From positions 1 through 36,266 of the forward strand of contig CALMEH010000201.1 of NCBI GenBank assembly GCA_937863115.1: a DNA stretch of 36,266 nucleotides. The letters run 5' to 3'. Every line of letters begins with the position of its first letter. The first letter of the stretch is position 1. The position numbers were made by a program, and so were the translations under genes. The stretch is from an uncultured Acidobacteriota bacterium (GTDB taxonomy: Bacteria; Acidobacteriota; Blastocatellia; Pyrinomonadales; Pyrinomonadaceae). Under the pieces are notes generated by a model. The model had not been told where the DNA came from. It saw only the letters and a program-made list of their open reading frames with translations, and did not search any database. Below are positions 34,174-36,266 of the stretch, one piece after another.

Positions 34174-34252
34174 TTTTTGATCTTAGACATTTGACCTTTG
34201 ATTTTAATTCAAAGATCAAAGATCAAAAATCAAGAATCAAGAATCAAAAATG
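34174..34252. repeat. Heptad repeat whose last unit contains a start codon
   Basis: The right arm is six in-phase heptads from 34211: AAAGATC, AAAGATC, AAAAATC, AAGAATC, AAGAATC, AAAAATG. The last three bases are the ATG of the next gene (34250). The left arm (about 34174-34205) carries TTTGATT/TTTGACC-like inverted units directly after the FkbM stop codon. Confidence 0.9.
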
Positions 34253-35248
34253 AATCTTGCGATCAAAAAAGGAAAAAATATTGCAAACAATGCGCCGAAA
34301 GTTAGCGTGATTATTCCGGCTTATAATATTGCGCCTTATATTATCGAAACTCTAAATTCTGTTTTTGCACAAACTTACAAAGATTATGAAATTGTCGTTG
34401 TCAATGACGGCTCGAAAGATACGAAAGATTTAGAAATCGCTTTAGAACCGTTTTTCGACAAAATAATTTACGCCGAACAAATGAACGCGGGCGCGTCCGT
34501 GGCGCGAAATTCGGCAATTTCGTTGGCTCGTGGCGAACTTCTCGCGTTTTTGGACGGCGATGATATTTGGCTACCGCGTTTTCTAGAATCTCAGGTAAAT
34601 TTTCTTGAAAAACAAAATCTCGAAATGGTTTATTGCGATGCGGAAATCTTCGGCGACGCGCTTTTTGAAGGCAGAAGTTTTATGAGCGATTCGCCTTCAA
34701 GCGGTGCGGTTACAACGATTAGCTTAATTACGGGCGAATGCAACGTGATAACTTCCGGCACGATTTTGAAGAAAAATTTAATCGAAAAATTCGGCAATTT
34801 CGATGTCAATATTCCGCGTTCGCAAGACTTTGATTTATGGTTTCGACTTGCAAAATCAGGCGCACGAATCGGTTATCTGCGCGAAATCTTGCTGAAATAT
34901 CGCGTTCGCCCCGACAATCTTTCCGGCGGCAATGTTAAACGCTCCGAACGCAACATCATCGCGCTTGAAATGATAAAAAAGAAATACAATTTCACCGCGC
35001 ACGAAACCGAAATCTGGCAAAAACAAATGGCGCAATGCGAAGCCGAACTCGAACTCGAAAAAGGCAAATTCTGTTTAGCTAACGGCGAATTTTCCGAAGC
35101 GCAAAAACACATCGCCGAAGCCAACAAATATTTTCGCAAACCGAAATTATCGTTGATAAATTGGCTTGTCAAATTTTCGCCTGAACTTGCGTTGAAATTA
35201 TTCAAAAAATCGCGCCCCGCAGAATTTTCGTTTATTTTGCAAAAATAG
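34250..35248 (+). CDS. Glycosyltransferase family 2 (soluble)
   Basis: The 332-residue protein has a GT-A domain: VSVIIPAYNIAPYIIETLNSVFAQTYKDYEIVVVNDGS, NAGASVARNSAISLARGELLAFLDGDDIW (D-x-D), GTILKKNLIEKFGNFD, SQDFDLWFRLAKSGARIGYL. The C-terminal third is helical and charged (ETEIWQKQMAQCEAELELEKG), like tetratricopeptide-type tails. No membrane helix is seen. It adds a sugar to a cytoplasmic acceptor. Its start codon is the end of a heptad repeat, and no Shine-Dalgarno site is present. Confidence 0.92.
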   Translation: MNLAIKKGKNIANNAPKVSVIIPAYNIAPYIIETLNSVFAQTYKDYEIVVVNDGSKDTKDLEIALEPFFDKIIYAEQMNAGASVARNSAISLARGELLAFLDGDDIWLPRFLESQVNFLEKQNLEMVYCDAEIFGDALFEGRSFMSDSPSSGAVTTISLITGECNVITSGTILKKNLIEKFGNFDVNIPRSQDFDLWFRLAKSGARIGYLREILLKYRVRPDNLSGGNVKRSERNIIALEMIKKKYNFTAHETEIWQKQMAQCEAELELEKGKFCLANGEFSEAQKHIAEANKYFRKPKLSLINWLVKFSPELALKLFKKSRPAEFSFILQK

Positions 35249-35281
35249 AAAATTTTTTAGCGTAAAATTAAAACTGCTTAA

Positions 35282-35347
35282 ATAATTGATAATTGATAAG
35301 AGGCAAATTCTTCCGTATGAATCGGAGATTTATCAATTATCAATTAT
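35282..35347. terminator. Heptad-type hairpin, perfect 18-bp stem
   Basis: 35282-35299 (units TAATTGA) is the exact reverse complement of 35330-35347 (units TATCAAT), around a 30-base loop. It follows the GT2 stop by 33 bases and precedes the promoter of the beta-helix gene. AT-rich and lacking a clean T run, so termination is likely but not certain. Confidence 0.7.
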
Positions 35348-35411
35348 CTCAGCGGTTTTTGCTTACCTTCCGAATCAAGTCAAATTTGGAGGATTTGCTC
35401 TTTTATAACTT

Positions 35412-35440
35412 TTCTCATAACGAAAGATTTTAAGTATAAT
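35412..35440 (+). promoter_or_regulatory. Candidate promoter giving a nearly leaderless transcript
   Basis: TTCTCA (35412-35417, four of six matches to TTGACA) is followed after 17 bases by a perfect TATAAT (35435-35440). ATG 35449 lies only eight bases downstream, so the predicted transcript would start at or next to the start codon. Confidence 0.6.
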
Positions 35441-35448
35441 TCAAAAGT

Positions 35449-36266
35449 ATGAGCAATAATCAGGTTCGTCGAAAAGAAGTCAAAAAAACGAATTGGAACA
35501 AGCGTCTGATTTTTTCGGTGTCAGCGATTTTGATTGTTTTGAGCGCGATTGCCGTTTTTACGTTTGTAAATTTCAGTGATAAATTTAATCTTTTTGCCGC
35601 GCCGCTCGAAATTGTTTCGGTAAATAATCAAAAAATTATCCGCGTTCCGAAAGGCGGCGATTTGCAAGCCGCAATTAACAAAGCTGAGGGCGGCGACATC
35701 ATCGAACTCCAAGCCGGCGCGACTTATTACGAAGCGAAATTGCCCAATAAAAACATCAAAGATTTTATTACGATTCAATCTTCCGCCGTCTCTCAACTTC
35801 CTGTTGATAAACGGGTTAATCCTGCAAACGCCAATTTAATGGCGAAAATCGTAACACGCGGAAAGGGAAATGCAGCAGTTTCAACTGAAAACGGCGCACA
35901 TCATTTTCGCTTTATCGGCATCGAATTTGCGCCCGAAAACGCCGATTACATTTACAATCTGATTTATCTGAACACCGACAGCCCAAAGGTGGCGGACGTG
36001 CCGCGATTTTTCGAGTTTGACCGATGCTATTTTCATCCGCATAAAACCGGCATCACAAGGCGCGGAATTGCCACAAATTCAGGCGACACGACCATTAAAA
36101 ACAGTTATCTCGCCGGATTTGCCGGAAATCAGGAAGAAACACAAGCGATTGCTGGTTGGTCAGGCACGAAAAACTTAAAAATCATCAACAATTATCTCGA
36201 AGCGGGCGCGGAAACGGTTCTGCTCGGCGGTGCAGATCCGGCTTCGGCGGAATTGATTCCGTCGGA
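35449..36266 (+). CDS. Membrane-anchored right-handed beta-helix protein (3' end outside window)
   Basis: The frame from ATG 35449 stays open to the window end (272 codons, no stop). It starts with a basic tail (MSNNQVRRKEVKKTNWNKR) and one membrane helix (LIFSVSAILIVLSAIAVFTFV), so the rest lies outside the inner membrane. RVPKGGDLQAAINKAEGGDIIELQAGATYYEAKL is the usual opening of pectin-lyase-like beta-helix proteins. Repeating strands follow (FRFIGIEFAPEN, FEFDRCYFHPHKTG, TTIKNSYLAGFAGN, LKIINNYLEAG). Such proteins often bind or cleave polysaccharides (lyase or epimerase), which fits the locus. The catalytic residues would be further along. Confidence 0.85.
   Translation, partial: MSNNQVRRKEVKKTNWNKRLIFSVSAILIVLSAIAVFTFVNFSDKFNLFAAPLEIVSVNNQKIIRVPKGGDLQAAINKAEGGDIIELQAGATYYEAKLPNKNIKDFITIQSSAVSQLPVDKRVNPANANLMAKIVTRGKGNAAVSTENGAHHFRFIGIEFAPENADYIYNLIYLNTDSPKVADVPRFFEFDRCYFHPHKTGITRRGIATNSGDTTIKNSYLAGFAGNQEETQAIAGWSGTKNLKIINNYLEAGAETVLLGGADPASAELIPS

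Overview
The window is a 36 kb chromosomal segment of moderate GC content, dense with genes. It looks like an Acidobacteriota genome, possibly Blastocatellia. This is an inference from the gene families and their arrangement (ECF sigma factor, zinc-finger anti-sigma factor and DUF4097-like proteins together; an exopolysaccharide locus with FemAB/BioF2-like acyltransferases; few strong Shine-Dalgarno sites; many intergenic repeats). No rRNA or other marker gene confirms it. I saw no tRNA, rRNA, CRISPR array or transposase gene.

Left part (1-8216). The 3' end of an aldehyde dehydrogenase gene is followed by a seven-helix membrane protein. Then comes a minus-strand block: DUF58 protein, two secreted DUF4097-like proteins, a membrane anti-sigma factor with an H-x3-C-x2-C zinc motif, and an ECF sigma factor. 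The anti-sigma and one DUF4097 gene overlap as TAATG. The block reads as a cell-envelope stress or signalling module. A plus-strand YifB/ComM AAA+ ATPase follows.

Middle part (8420-25810). A long co-directional exopolysaccharide operon with several 1-4 base gene overlaps carries: SLBB export protein, Wzz-like chain-length protein without a kinase domain, polyprenyl-phosphate sugar transferase (priming enzyme), Wzy-like polymerase/ligase, Wzx-like flippase, GT4, NodB-type deacetylase, two tandem paralogous methyltransferases, a CDP-paratose-2-epimerase-like SDR, a WecG/TagA/CpsF transferase, a GH10 glycosidase, two BioF2-like acyltransferases and a membrane GT2. This is a nearly complete Wzx/Wzy-type pathway: priming, assembly, flipping, polymerisation, export and tailoring.

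Right part (25882-36266). A long-chain acyl-CoA synthetase and a lone lambda-R-like endolysin (no phage neighbours) are followed by a small zinc-finger protein that diverges from a diverged sigma-like DNA-binding protein. A second polysaccharide set follows: another Wzy/ligase, two GT2s, an FkbM methyltransferase, and a membrane-anchored beta-helix protein that runs off the window.

The most unusual non-coding signal is a set of intergenic elements built from 7-bp tandem units whose inverted copies form hairpins. The 7-mer differs at every site but the period does not, and units sometimes supply or abut start or stop codons. A second, dispersed repeat family with terminal inverted repeats (three copies) also sits between genes, and one copy supplies a stop codon.
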